A DNA stretch of 64,000 nucleotides. It comes from Prevotella sp. 10(H) (lineage in GTDB: Bacteria > Bacteroidota > Bacteroidia > Bacteroidales > Dysgonomonadaceae). The stretch spans positions 832,490-896,489 of the forward strand of contig NZ_JOMI01000007.1 of assembly GCF_000711235.1 (NCBI RefSeq), given 5' to 3'. Every line of letters starts with the position of its first letter. Positions within the stretch are counted from its first letter, which is position 1. Made by a program: the position numbers and the translations under genes. This document shows, one piece after another, positions 29,370-38,340 of this stretch. Below the pieces are notes generated by a model. The model ran no database searches, was not told the DNA's origin, and was given only the letters and a program-made list of their open reading frames with translations.

Positions 29370-30248
29370 CTATATAGATAACAATTCTCGCACACAAATG
29401 TTTAGGCTGTCTTCCCATTTGGGAATAGAAATTCCAAACGTAGCTTTTATTTTGCTTTTATCTAATACACTGTACTTTGGACGGGTGGCTTTTGCCGGGT
29501 ATTGGTCAGTAGTTATAGGGCTAACCTTGCACGTTGTGATTCCGGCATCTTTATGTATGGCAAGAGTAAAATCGTACCAATTTGTAACTCCCTCATTGGA
29601 ATAATGGTAAATACCGGATTCAAATTTATTTGATTCACTGTAGACCAGTATTTTCATTATCGTATCAGCCAGATCGGCAGCATTAGTGGGAGCTCCGGTC
29701 TGATCAGCTACAACATTTAAAGTATCACGTTCTCGGCCCAATCTTATCATTGTTTTCACAAAATTGTTTCCGAAGATAGAATACAACCATGCTGTACGGA
29801 TAATAATACTTTGCGGGCATATTTTTAATAAAGCGTCTTCACCTTCTAATTTCGATTTGCCATATACCGATTGGGGATTTACTTTATCTGTTTCTATGTA
29901 TGGTTTTGATGCAGTACCATCGTATACATAATCTGTAGAAATATGAATAACTTTGACATCGTTAGATGCAGCAGCAGAAGCTATATTAGCGACAGCATCG
30001 CGATTTATTTTATAGCACAGGTCAGAATCATCTTCAGCCTTATCTACGGCAGTATAGGCCGCACAATTAACAATATAATCGATATTGTTTTCTTTAAGAT
30101 AGCCGTCTATAGCCTGCTGTTCAGTTATGTCCAACTCGGCTACATCCGTGAAGAAAAAACGAAAAGTGCTTTTATAGTTATCGGCTATTCGTCTTATTTC
30201 GCTGCCCAGTTGGCCGTTTGCTCCGGTGATAAGGATGTTTTTTTGCAT
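29370..30248 (-). CDS. rfbD: dTDP-4-dehydrorhamnose reductase
   Basis: The 292-residue SDR-type enzyme reduces dTDP-4-keto-L-rhamnose, the last step in making dTDP-L-rhamnose for surface glycans. It has the Rossmann loop ITGANGQLGSEI, the DVAELDIT strand, YVYDGTASKPYIETD and the catalytic YGKSKLEGE (Tyr-x3-Lys). A tail like TRPKYSVLDKSKI, typical of RfbD, is present near residue 255. Other rfb genes are not in the window. It lies 39 bp upstream of the small lipoprotein gene, and a repeat-derived hairpin separates it from fabD. Confidence 0.95.
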   Translation of the reverse strand: MQKNILITGANGQLGSEIRRIADNYKSTFRFFFTDVAELDITEQQAIDGYLKENNIDYIVNCAAYTAVDKAEDDSDLCYKINRDAVANIASAAASNDVKVIHISTDYVYDGTASKPYIETDKVNPQSVYGKSKLEGEDALLKICPQSIIIRTAWLYSIFGNNFVKTMIRLGRERDTLNVVADQTGAPTNAADLADTIMKILVYSESNKFESGIYHYSNEGVTNWYDFTLAIHKDAGITTCKVSPITTDQYPAKATRPKYSVLDKSKIKATFGISIPKWEDSLNICVRELLSI

Positions 30249-30266
30249 AAATTCTGCTAAATCAAA

Positions 30267-30302
30267 AAATTATGAGTTACGAAAATTCATAACTCATAAT
30301 TT
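30267..30302. repeat. Inverted repeat of the TTATGAGTT family, 3' of fabD
   Basis: A perfect 13-bp inverted repeat (AAATTATGAGTTA with TAACTCATAATTT) has a 10-base loop. It lies 21 bp past the fabD stop codon and 19 bp before the rfbD start. In the fabD sense it contains the same ATTATGAGTTATGAATT words found after mutB. It can act as a terminator or as a 3' stability hairpin. Confidence 0.7.
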
Positions 30303-30322
30303 ATAACATATAATTATTCTTC

Positions 30323-31204
30323 TTACTGTTTTCCACTTGTTATTACATCAGAAGCTATTTTCTTAACAAGTCCCTGAAGTACATTACCCGGCCCTAGTTC
30401 AATAAAATCAGTTGCTCCGTCAGCTACCATATTCTGTACAGACTGTGTCCATTTTACCGGAGCAGTTAATTGGGCTATCAAATTGGCTTTAATTGTTGCC
30501 GGATCAGTTTCACCTTTTGTCGATACATTCTGATAAACAGGGCAGCAAGGTTCATTAATTGCTGTAGTATTAATAGCTTCCGATAATTCTACTTTGGCAG
30601 GTTCCATTAACGGCGAGTGGAAAGCACCTCCTACTTTTAACTTCAATGCACGTTTTGCACCTGCAGCCAGTAAAAGTTCGCAAGCCTTATCGATACCTGC
30701 ATTAGAACCTGAGATAACGATTTGTCCCGGACAATTGTAATTAGCAGGAACTACCACTTCGTCAGTTATCGATGCACATATTTCTTCTACTTTTGCATCC
30801 GGTAATCCGAGAACTGCAGCCATAGTAGACGGGTTTAGTTCGCAGGCTTTCTGCATAGCCAGTGCGCGTTTGTATACCAGTTTAAGACCGTCTTCGAAAG
30901 ACAGGGCGTTAGCAGCAACCAATGCTGAAAACTCTCCAAGAGAGTGGCCTGCAACCATATCAGGTTTGAAATCCGCCCCCATTGTTTTAGCCAATATTAC
31001 AGAATGAAGGAAAATTGCCGGTTGGGTCACCTTAGTCTGGCGAAGGTCTTCGTCAGTTCCGGCAAACATAAGGTCTGTGATGCGAAATCCCAGAATTTCG
31101 TTTGCTTTCTCGAACATTTCTTTAGCAACAGGAGATGTTTCATACAAATCTTTACCCATTCCTACAAATTGAGCTCCTTGCCCCGGAAATACAAATGCTT
31201 TCAT
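30323..31204 (-). CDS. fabD: Malonyl-CoA:ACP transacylase
   Basis: The 293-residue enzyme moves malonyl groups from CoA to acyl carrier protein for fatty-acid synthesis. It opens with AFVFPGQGAQFVGMGKDLY and has the nucleophile Ser88 in VAGHSLGEFSAL, the active-site His in GGAFHSPLMEPA, and the late LVKKIASDV. I start at the ATG at 31204 because the codon at 31210 is TTG. A TAnnTTTG box lies at 31248-31255. It is monocistronic or leads the rfbD group, depending on whether the hairpin at 30267-30302 terminates. Confidence 0.96.
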   Translation of the reverse strand: MKAFVFPGQGAQFVGMGKDLYETSPVAKEMFEKANEILGFRITDLMFAGTDEDLRQTKVTQPAIFLHSVILAKTMGADFKPDMVAGHSLGEFSALVAANALSFEDGLKLVYKRALAMQKACELNPSTMAAVLGLPDAKVEEICASITDEVVVPANYNCPGQIVISGSNAGIDKACELLLAAGAKRALKLKVGGAFHSPLMEPAKVELSEAINTTAINEPCCPVYQNVSTKGETDPATIKANLIAQLTAPVKWTQSVQNMVADGATDFIELGPGNVLQGLVKKIASDVITSGKQ

Positions 31205-31247
31205 TTTCAATATTTAAAAGTTAAAATAAGCGATTAATTTCAGCCTG

Positions 31248-31255
31248 CAAAATTA
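31248..31255 (-). promoter_or_regulatory. Predicted fabD -7 box (TAATTTTG)
   Basis: On the minus strand TAATTTTG matches TAnnTTTG, 43 bp before the fabD ATG. Confidence 0.5.
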
Positions 31256-31333
31256 GTAAAAAATAAAATATGATATCGTAAGATAAGGTAAAATAAAATA
31301 TAACAGGGCGTTTCTGACTGCATTAGCGGATAC

Positions 31334-32923
31334 TTATTCTTTGAGTTGTTCTTCAAGGAGTGATTTTATACCTTCGATCATCAGACCTTTTTCAATTATA
31401 TTTCCGTCTTTATCTATAAGATATGTAGTTCCTGATCCGGTTAGGCCATAGGCTTCCCATACTTGCTCCTTATCGTGTTCTACAACAAGATTAACCCACG
31501 GGTATTTGTCCTTTTTTGCAGCAATTATTGCATGATTTATATTGTATTCACGGGCTACTCCGATAATGTTAAATCCCTTATCTTTATATTTTTCGTAGAT
31601 AGGAATAAGCTCCATAGAGAAGCGTCTGCACGGACCGCATGTCGATTCCCACAGATCCAGTAAAGTAAGCTTTCCTTTCAATAGCTCTGAAAATTTTACT
31701 ATATTACCGTTGAAATCCTGTGCCGTGAAATCGGTATACTTTGTTTTGATATTTGCACGTTTGCCTAATAATTTGTCGAACTGTCGGGTATAGATATGTT
31801 CAGGATATTTGCTTTTGTAAGTATTATATAGGGAAGCAGAATTTAAGATTTTCTCCCGATCACCATAAGACAAGAATCTCATCAGTTCGCTGTAACTAGC
31901 CATTGAAACATTGTTTTTTATATAATCAATAGTCCATTCTTCATACTCGTTATTCCGTTCTGTCATTTTTCTACTTAGGACTTGTGCTTCGGGTGTATAA
32001 TATTCCCCATCTATCTCAAGCCTCATTATTTGCATGTAGAGGCTATCTTCGATATCTCTGGCTTTTGTTTCTTCAAACAATTTTTTCAAAGATGCAGCTT
32101 TTACTGTTAACCCTCTATTCTCGAGTTTATCCCATTCTTTCAATAATTCGCTCGGATCGAAAATAGAATCTCGCAGGGCATTAAAGTCCGTATAATCTTT
32201 ATTTAACTTTCCACCTCTGATTTTATTTTCTTTATCTTTTTCCATGGGAAATAATTCCATTTCTACTTTCCCGTTTTCGGCAAAAAAGTATACAGGGCGC
32301 ATTCCTCCTTCATATTCTTCATCATTGAACGATAGCATATACATTTGCTCTTCATCACAATTTAACTGATATTCGAATTTCCCGCTTCTAACAGGGATAA
32401 TCCGTTTCTTATTCATTCGGGAACTGCCGCCCAATTCGTATAAGAATAGGGCTTTTGTATGAGGGCGATCAATTATAATTCCTGATATAAAACATTTTAT
32501 TGGGGTGTCGGTCTTTTCCTTGTTTGTTTCTATACCAAGCAGGCAGTAGCCGTATTCCTGCTCGTTGATAAGGTCGAATGCCGTTTCAGATTTGTCGAGA
32601 GGTTCGAAATGAAATACGACGGGTATAATGCATGAGTCAGGCATAAGAATGGATTTATCCGGCTCTATTCCTTCTGTTTTTAGTACCTTATATATTTTAC
32701 CTGATTTTCCTTTTAGGAAAGATCCGGATTTCATAACAATGTCTTCATTGGGTAAACCATATATACAACAATAGAGTATGGTTTCTGAATCTTTCAGTTC
32801 CAATTTATGTATATGAAAACGCTCGGTGTTACTGCTGCCTGTGTCGGGATTATCAATAATTCGGATTTGAGCCGACACCAGTGCTGATATAATCAGAAAG
32901 ACAGCAATGAACAATAACCTCAT
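31334..32923 (-). CDS. Thioredoxin-fold (TlpA-like) secreted protein, second of a tandem pair
   Basis: The 529-residue protein has a signal peptide ending near LVSAQIR, an N-terminal beta domain of about 140 residues, and a DUF4369-like middle region. After a helical linker comes a C-terminal TlpA/AhpC-type thioredoxin domain with the redox motif in WESTCGPCRRF. Such proteins reduce or oxidise thiols in the periplasm. The residue before the CxxC motif is Thr rather than the usual Trp, unlike its neighbour. It follows the paralogue by 12 bp and shares long stretches with it, including GKSGKIYKVL and FEPLDK, so the pair arose by tandem duplication. Confidence 0.85.
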   Translation of the reverse strand: MRLLFIAVFLIISALVSAQIRIIDNPDTGSSNTERFHIHKLELKDSETILYCCIYGLPNEDIVMKSGSFLKGKSGKIYKVLKTEGIEPDKSILMPDSCIIPVVFHFEPLDKSETAFDLINEQEYGYCLLGIETNKEKTDTPIKCFISGIIIDRPHTKALFLYELGGSSRMNKKRIIPVRSGKFEYQLNCDEEQMYMLSFNDEEYEGGMRPVYFFAENGKVEMELFPMEKDKENKIRGGKLNKDYTDFNALRDSIFDPSELLKEWDKLENRGLTVKAASLKKLFEETKARDIEDSLYMQIMRLEIDGEYYTPEAQVLSRKMTERNNEYEEWTIDYIKNNVSMASYSELMRFLSYGDREKILNSASLYNTYKSKYPEHIYTRQFDKLLGKRANIKTKYTDFTAQDFNGNIVKFSELLKGKLTLLDLWESTCGPCRRFSMELIPIYEKYKDKGFNIIGVAREYNINHAIIAAKKDKYPWVNLVVEHDKEQVWEAYGLTGSGTTYLIDKDGNIIEKGLMIEGIKSLLEEQLKE

Positions 32924-32935
32924 ATAATTTGATAT

Positions 32936-34699
32936 TTACTTTTTTATTTTTTCGTTCAATATCGTCCTCACTTCTTCCGCGGTAGGATGCACTGCCAGAA
33001 TAGTACCGTCTTTATCGACAAGGAAAGTTGAACCTCCGGCATTGCCAACTCCATACTTCTTCCAAATCTCATTTTTATCATTTAATTCCAAAAGATTGAG
33101 CCACGGATAATTATCTTTTTTTGCAGCATTGATACCGTTTTGGGCTTTTTCTTCACGGGCTACACCCACTATAGTAAATCCGTGATTTTTATATTCTTCG
33201 TAAATGGGAATCATACTTTTCGACAGGCGCCTGCATGGACCGCACCATGATGCCCACAGGTCTATAAGCGCTACATTGCCATCTATTTGTTGAGACAATG
33301 TTACAGGGTTCCCCTCAAAGTCGGGAGCAGTAAAATCAATATATTTTCCTCCGGGCTTTATGGAGAGGTGGCTATCTATAATTGTCGCCATCTCTTTTGT
33401 ATAGGTGTGATCGGGATATTTTTTAGAGTAGATTGTATTATATAGACTGATATATTCTCCCGTTTTCCCATATGCTGAATGGTATATAGGATAAGTAGAT
33501 AAAGATAATTTCATATTATGCAGCAACTGCTCGTAACTTACCAGCGATATATTATCTTTCATATAAAGTATTTCCCAGTCGCCTATTAATGCTTCTATTA
33601 CAGAACTTTGTTTTACAAGGGCTTCGGCTTCGGGCGACATATGTTTCATCTCCTCTTGTAGCTTGTAAAATTGTTGCATTACTTTATTTCTTTCATCTTC
33701 ATCTTTATCTTCTAGCTCTTCTCCTCTTCTCAGTAATTCTTTGGCTTCTTCGCTCAGAAAACGGTTTTCTTTATGTAACAAGGAACCCTTTTTGCGGATA
33801 TCGGCTGAAGAGTCTATAATTTTACCGTTTTCACTTGATAATGCAGTTCTTAATTCTTGTGTATAGGCGTTATTGTCCAGATTATCCAAGTTTAAACTGT
33901 AGTCCGGCCTGGAGAAAAAATTATCAGCAACTTTTTCTATTTTTTTACCGTATTCTACATATTCTTTTGTCAATGGGCCGCCTTTTATTATATTCTTTTC
34001 ATAAGCTTCCTCATAAGGATAAAGTTTCATTTCTATAGTTCCGTTTTCAGAGAAAAAAGGAACCGGAACCCATGAACCATCCATCATCTCATCCTTGAAC
34101 GTCAGTTCGTAAACTTCAATCCCATCACAGTTTAGCTCGTGTTCGAATTTTCCGTTTTTAATCGGGATAACTATTCTATTTACACGGGCATCAGCGCCTT
34201 TCTTTTTAAGGTACAATAGATTGCTTTTCGGACGATCTATCACTTCGCCTTTTATCAGGCACTTTATAGGAGCCGAAGACATTGTTTTATAGGTTTTAAC
34301 ACCCGATATATTGGAAGGGTCTTTGTCGTCGCCCTGTATGAAATCGAAAGTATCGTCATCACTGTCCAGCGGTTCGAAATGCATGGTGAAAGCCATCGTT
34401 CCCGATTCGGGCATGTGGACCTTCTTATCCAGTTCGAATCCGTTGGAACGAAGTAATTTATACTTTTTGCCTGATTTGCCTTTCAGATAGCTGCCGGAGG
34501 GAACCATTACCCAATAACCGGGAGTATTATATGCATCGCAGTGAAGGACGGTTTCATTATTGTTCAATTCCAGTTTGTTGATAAAAACAAATTCAGTATT
34601 TGTGTTTTCCACATCAGGACGCTCTATTACCTTGGATTGAGACTGAATCGTTAGCGGAACAAGGGTAAAAAAAACAATAAGCAAGTGCAGGCATTTCAT
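32936..34699 (-). CDS. Thioredoxin-fold (TlpA-like) secreted protein, first of a tandem pair
   Basis: The 587-residue protein has a signal peptide (hydrophobic residues 5-20, then SQSKVIERPD), the same N-terminal beta domain and DUF4369-like region as its neighbour, a charged helical linker of about 100 residues rich in Glu/Lys, and a C-terminal thioredoxin domain with WASWCGPCRRL. Its shared blocks with the paralogue include GKSGKKYKLL and HFEPLD. The linker is longer than in the paralogue. It is likely periplasmic or membrane-associated. A -7 box (TATCTTTG) with a TTG at the -33 position lies 26-55 bp upstream of its ATG. Confidence 0.85.
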   Translation of the reverse strand: MKCLHLLIVFFTLVPLTIQSQSKVIERPDVENTNTEFVFINKLELNNNETVLHCDAYNTPGYWVMVPSGSYLKGKSGKKYKLLRSNGFELDKKVHMPESGTMAFTMHFEPLDSDDDTFDFIQGDDKDPSNISGVKTYKTMSSAPIKCLIKGEVIDRPKSNLLYLKKKGADARVNRIVIPIKNGKFEHELNCDGIEVYELTFKDEMMDGSWVPVPFFSENGTIEMKLYPYEEAYEKNIIKGGPLTKEYVEYGKKIEKVADNFFSRPDYSLNLDNLDNNAYTQELRTALSSENGKIIDSSADIRKKGSLLHKENRFLSEEAKELLRRGEELEDKDEDERNKVMQQFYKLQEEMKHMSPEAEALVKQSSVIEALIGDWEILYMKDNISLVSYEQLLHNMKLSLSTYPIYHSAYGKTGEYISLYNTIYSKKYPDHTYTKEMATIIDSHLSIKPGGKYIDFTAPDFEGNPVTLSQQIDGNVALIDLWASWCGPCRRLSKSMIPIYEEYKNHGFTIVGVAREEKAQNGINAAKKDNYPWLNLLELNDKNEIWKKYGVGNAGGSTFLVDKDGTILAVHPTAEEVRTILNEKIKK

Positions 34700-34724
34700 G
34701 ATTTATCGGTATTTAAGATTTTAA

Positions 34725-34753
34725 CAAAGATAATAATTTTGTTTAAACGGCAA
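34725..34753 (-). promoter_or_regulatory. Predicted promoter of the thioredoxin-fold pair (TTG, 18 bp, TATCTTTG)
   Basis: On the minus strand TATCTTTG at 34725-34732 matches the -7 box. A TTG at 34751-34753 lies 18 bases upstream, near the consensus spacing of 19. Confidence 0.6.
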
Positions 34754-34839
34754 TCTTCTGTATTTCTGAATTATATCGGGCATGAAAAATTTAATATCAA
34801 TTAATACAGGCTAAAGCCCTTTTGAATTTATAAAACTCT

Positions 34840-34847
34840 TACCTTTG
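34840..34847 (+). promoter_or_regulatory. Predicted -7 box (TACCTTTG) for the RluA-type gene
   Basis: TACCTTTG matches TAnnTTTG and lies 24 bp before the ATG at 34872. A TTTG is present at 34821-34824 but with only 15 bases between. Confidence 0.5.
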
Positions 34848-34871
34848 CCCCTAATACATTGAACAGATCAA

Positions 34872-35813
34872 ATGGGAAATACTTCAGGAAAAGATATTGC
34901 ATTACAGGAATTAAAAGTTACACAGCCGGGCGAACTATTAGAATTTCTTATCGAAAATCAAGTCAGAAAAAGCCGTAGCGCTATTAAATCTTTATTAGCC
35001 CACAAGCAAATAAAAGTAAACGGAAAACTTGTTACCCAATTCAATCATGCACTGGAAAAAGGAGACAAGGTTTCAGTAATGAAATTCGATCAGTCTCGGA
35101 AAGAAAAAAAACTGAAAGGCTTAAAGATTGTATTTGAAGACGACGATCTCTTTGTCATCGATAAAGAGGCTGGTTTTTTGTCGGTTTCAACTGACAAGGA
35201 AAAACTACGTACGATATATGGTGTGCTTAATGAATACGTAAAGAAAAAAAATAAGAACGAACGCGTTTTCGTGCTTCAACGTCTCGATAGGGAAGCTTCG
35301 GGGTTAATGATATTCGTGCGGAGTGCCGAATTGCAGGAGATGTTTCAGAAAAACTGGAATAATCTTGTGAAAGAATATGTTTACACAGCCGTTGTAAACG
35401 GAAAGCCGGAGCGAACAAACGGTACAATTACTTCATGGCTCAGTGAAAACAAGAATTTTGTAATGATGTCTTCACTTAATGATAATGGCGGGTTGAAATC
35501 TGTCACACATTATAAAGTGATAAAATCTACAGGGCGCTATTCGCTACTCGACTTCGATCTGGAAACAAAACGGAAAAATCAGTTGCGTATACACATGCAG
35601 GTGCTGGGACATCCGGTTGTCGGAGATAAAAAGTATGGAGCGACAAATAATCCTATTAAACGTCTTGCACTTCATGTGCGCGAACTGGCATTGAAACATC
35701 CTGTTACAGGGCAGCTACTTGAATTTAAAAGCCCTATACCTAAAGCGATGCAGCAGCTATTGACAGTTCCACCTAAGGAACCTGCTTCGAAACAAACTGA
35801 CAATAAGGAATAA
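34872..35813 (+). CDS. RluA-family pseudouridine synthase
   Basis: The 313-residue enzyme has an N-terminal S4 RNA-binding domain (about residues 20-75, with SRSAIKSLLAHKQIKVNG) and a catalytic domain whose nucleophile Asp139 lies in VLQRLDREASGLMIF, the RLD motif of the RluA/RluD group. It converts uridine to pseudouridine in rRNA or tRNA; which site cannot be told. The C-terminal RNA-facing block KRKNQLRIHMQVLGHP is typical. It starts the three-gene run with the XRE-cupin protein and the acyl-CoA synthetase, with gaps of 20-27 bp. Confidence 0.9.
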   Translation: MGNTSGKDIALQELKVTQPGELLEFLIENQVRKSRSAIKSLLAHKQIKVNGKLVTQFNHALEKGDKVSVMKFDQSRKEKKLKGLKIVFEDDDLFVIDKEAGFLSVSTDKEKLRTIYGVLNEYVKKKNKNERVFVLQRLDREASGLMIFVRSAELQEMFQKNWNNLVKEYVYTAVVNGKPERTNGTITSWLSENKNFVMMSSLNDNGGLKSVTHYKVIKSTGRYSLLDFDLETKRKNQLRIHMQVLGHPVVGDKKYGATNNPIKRLALHVRELALKHPVTGQLLEFKSPIPKAMQQLLTVPPKEPASKQTDNKE

Positions 35814-35833
35814 ACCTTCAAATAATATACTGT

Positions 35834-36388
35834 ATGAATATAGATATAAAAGAGATAGGTCAGCGGCTTAAAGGACTTCGTGAGGCATTAGATATGACTC
35901 AGGAAGAGTTTGCCGCTTCTTGCAGTATTCCGTTGAATGAATATATTGAATATGAAACGGGAGATAAAGACCTTACCATAAGTGTGCTTAAAGGAATTGC
36001 AGACATTCATAACGTGGATATGTCTGTACTTATGTTTGCCGACGAGCCGCGGATGAACAGCTATTTTCTTACCCGCAAGGGCAAGGGCTTGGCTGTAAAC
36101 AGGGTAGAAGTATATAATTATCAGACGCTTGCGGGAGGATTTAACAACCGTAAAGCCGAGATATTCGAAGTGACCGTCGAACCTAAGGCTGATGATGTCG
36201 AAATGCATTACAGTTCACACAACGGGCAGGAATTCAATATGGTACTCGAAGGCCGTATGCTATTGCAGATAAACGGCAAGGACTTAATAATGGAAGAAGG
36301 AGACAGTATTTATTTCGATTCCAGCCTGCCGCACGGGATGAAAGCACTCGACGGCGAAAAAGTCCGCATGATAGTAGTTGTTCTCTAA
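35834..36388 (+). CDS. XRE-type helix-turn-helix regulator with cupin domain
   Basis: The 184-residue protein has a DNA-binding helix-turn-helix in the first 65 residues (RLKGLREALDMTQEEFA) and a C-terminal cupin barrel of about 110 residues with MHYSSHNGQEFNMVLEG and the second motif SLPHGM. This pairing is seen in regulators that sense a small ligand through the cupin. It is 28 bp upstream of an acyl-CoA synthetase gene, which suggests it controls that gene or responds to its product. The ligand is not known. Confidence 0.9.
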   Translation: MNIDIKEIGQRLKGLREALDMTQEEFAASCSIPLNEYIEYETGDKDLTISVLKGIADIHNVDMSVLMFADEPRMNSYFLTRKGKGLAVNRVEVYNYQTLAGGFNNRKAEIFEVTVEPKADDVEMHYSSHNGQEFNMVLEGRMLLQINGKDLIMEEGDSIYFDSSLPHGMKALDGEKVRMIVVVL

Positions 36389-36415
36389 TATTCATATTTA
36401 ACTCTTAACTAACCC

Positions 36416-38065
36416 ATGTTAGAAAGATTTTTGAAACAAACGCATTTTACATCCACTCAGGATTTTGCAGAGAATTACCATGTTCAGATACCCGAAAATT
36501 TTAATTTCGGATACGATGTTGTAGATGAGTGGGCAAAAACAAATCCGGATAAAAGGGCAATGTGCTGGACTAATGATCTGGATGAGCATATAGACTTCAC
36601 ATTTGCAGATATGAAAGAATACAGCGACCGTGCTGCCTCATATTTCCAGTCGATAGGTATCGGCAAGGGTGATATGGTAATGCTGATTCTGAAACGCCGG
36701 TATGAATTCTGGTTTGCAATCATCGGGCTTCATAAGATAGGGGCAATTGCGATTCCGGCAACACACTTACTTACAAAGAAGGATATAATATACCGGAACA
36801 ATGCTGCAGATATAAAAGCTATACTTTCTGTAGATGATGAAATTGTTATCCGGCATATAAATGATGCACAGGCAGAATCTCCAACAGTCAAACATCGTAT
36901 TATATGCGGTGCAAATGTTCCTTCGGGCTGGGAAGATTTTCATCAGGGTATGAAAAATGCTAAACCTTTTGTAAGGCCTGAATATGTAAATACGAATGAT
37001 GATATATCTCTCCTTTATTTTACATCGGGTACTACCGGTGAACCCAAAATGGTAATTCATAACTTTACATATCCGCTCGGACATATCGTCACAGCTAAAT
37101 ACTGGCACAACCTGAATGAAAATAGCCTTCATCTGACTGTTGCGGATACCGGATGGGCAAAAGCAGTATGGGGAAAGATTTACGGGCAATGGATTGCAGG
37201 AGCTGCAGTAATGGTATACGACCATGAGAAATTTACGCCGCAGTCGATGTTGCAGATAATACAAAAACATAAGGTGACATCTTTTTGTGCGCCACCTACC
37301 ATTTTCAGATTTATGATACGGGAAGATTTATCGCAATTCGATTTATCTTCACTCCAGTATGCTACTACAGCAGGCGAAGCGCTCAATCCTTCTGTATACA
37401 ATGCTTTCCTTGAAGCTACGGGTATAAAGATGATGGAAGCTTTCGGTCAGACCGAAACTACTCCTACTATAATAACCTTCCCATGGATGGAACCTAAGCC
37501 CGGAGCAATGGGCGTACCGAATCCAGCTTATGATATGGATTTGATAGCAGCAGACGGACGTTCGGTAGAAGACGGGGAAGTAGGAGAGGTTGTAATTAAG
37601 ACGGACAGATGGAGGCCTCTCGGATTATTCATAGAATATTACAGGGATGAGGCTTTGACTAAGCAGGTTTATCACGATAATGTTTACCATACAGGCGATA
37701 TGGCATGGCGCGACGAAGACGGATATTACTGGTTTGTCGGCCGTAGCGACGATGTCATAAAGAGTTCAGGCTATCGCATCGGGCCATTCGAAGTCGAGAG
37801 TGCACTGATGACACATCCGGCAGTAGTAGAATGCGCTATAACGGGTGTTCCGGACGAGATCAGGGGACAGGTGGTAAAAGCTACAATTGTATTGGCACAG
37901 GACTATAAGGATAAGGCAGACGATCATCTTAAACTGGAAATACAGAATCACGTAAAGCAAGTGACAGCACCATATAAATATCCGCGTATTATAGAATTTG
38001 TAGACGAATTGCCGAAAACAATCAGCGGTAAGATAAAACGGGCTGAAATAAGGAAACAGGAGTAA
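36416..38065 (+). CDS. AMP-forming acyl-CoA synthetase (medium-chain / ACSM-like)
   Basis: The 549-residue enzyme has the ATP-binding P-loop LLYFTSGTTGEPKMV, the adenylate-binding EAFGQTETTP, the hinge and Asp of YHTGDMAWRDEDGYYWFVGR and the SGYRIGPFEVE block. The catalytic Lys lies in TISGKIKR near the C-terminus. It activates a carboxylic acid as acyl-AMP and then as the CoA ester. Overall it resembles the medium-chain or acetyl/butyryl-type synthetases more than long-chain ones, but the acid cannot be fixed. The upstream XRE-cupin gene is probably its regulator. A strong repeat hairpin follows the stop codon. Confidence 0.9.
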   Translation: MLERFLKQTHFTSTQDFAENYHVQIPENFNFGYDVVDEWAKTNPDKRAMCWTNDLDEHIDFTFADMKEYSDRAASYFQSIGIGKGDMVMLILKRRYEFWFAIIGLHKIGAIAIPATHLLTKKDIIYRNNAADIKAILSVDDEIVIRHINDAQAESPTVKHRIICGANVPSGWEDFHQGMKNAKPFVRPEYVNTNDDISLLYFTSGTTGEPKMVIHNFTYPLGHIVTAKYWHNLNENSLHLTVADTGWAKAVWGKIYGQWIAGAAVMVYDHEKFTPQSMLQIIQKHKVTSFCAPPTIFRFMIREDLSQFDLSSLQYATTAGEALNPSVYNAFLEATGIKMMEAFGQTETTPTIITFPWMEPKPGAMGVPNPAYDMDLIAADGRSVEDGEVGEVVIKTDRWRPLGLFIEYYRDEALTKQVYHDNVYHTGDMAWRDEDGYYWFVGRSDDVIKSSGYRIGPFEVESALMTHPAVVECAITGVPDEIRGQVVKATIVLAQDYKDKADDHLKLEIQNHVKQVTAPYKYPRIIEFVDELPKTISGKIKRAEIRKQE

Positions 38066-38145
38066 TTAGCAAATTCGGAAATTAGCAAATTTAAAAATGA
38101 TATATTTGACTGATTTTTCATTTGCTAATTTACAAATTTGCTAAT
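38065..38145. repeat. Long inverted repeat of the ATTAGCAAATT family, 3' of the acyl-CoA synthetase
   Basis: Two 26-base arms (38065-38090 and 38120-38145) are complementary at 24 of 26 positions, each built of two ATTAGCAAAT words. The left arm begins within the stop codon and the loop is 29 bases. It could act as a terminator or protect the mRNA 3' end. Related words occur after mutA and after the terminase gene. Confidence 0.8.
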
Positions 38146-38200
38146 ATAGAAATTAGCTATTTTCTTTATATATTATTATGATTTGTAAAGAATAAAAGAT

Positions 38201-38208
38201 TATATTTG
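38201..38208 (+). promoter_or_regulatory. Predicted secDF -7 box (TATATTTG)
   Basis: TATATTTG matches TAnnTTTG. A start near 38215 would give a leader of about 125 bases before the ATG at 38341, longer than most in this window. Confidence 0.5.
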
Positions 38209-38340
38209 CACGCCTAAAAGTGTGTGTATGTCTAAGACTAGCCTTATTTTCTAATAATGGTCGTCGGATATACTCGTATTTTGTTTATTTTTAAAGAAAT
38301 AGAAATAATATAAGTAAATTAACAAAAAGTAAAATCTAAA

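Noticed and set aside
34432..34445. Run resembling a tRNA T-arm (GTTCGAATCC).
   Set aside because: It lies inside the thioredoxin-fold gene and no other tRNA arms are near.
38228..38254. Eight-codon frame (MSKTSLIF) in the secDF leader as a possible arrest peptide.
   Set aside because: No ribosome-binding site is visible, it is too short to span the exit tunnel, and such a frame arises easily by chance.
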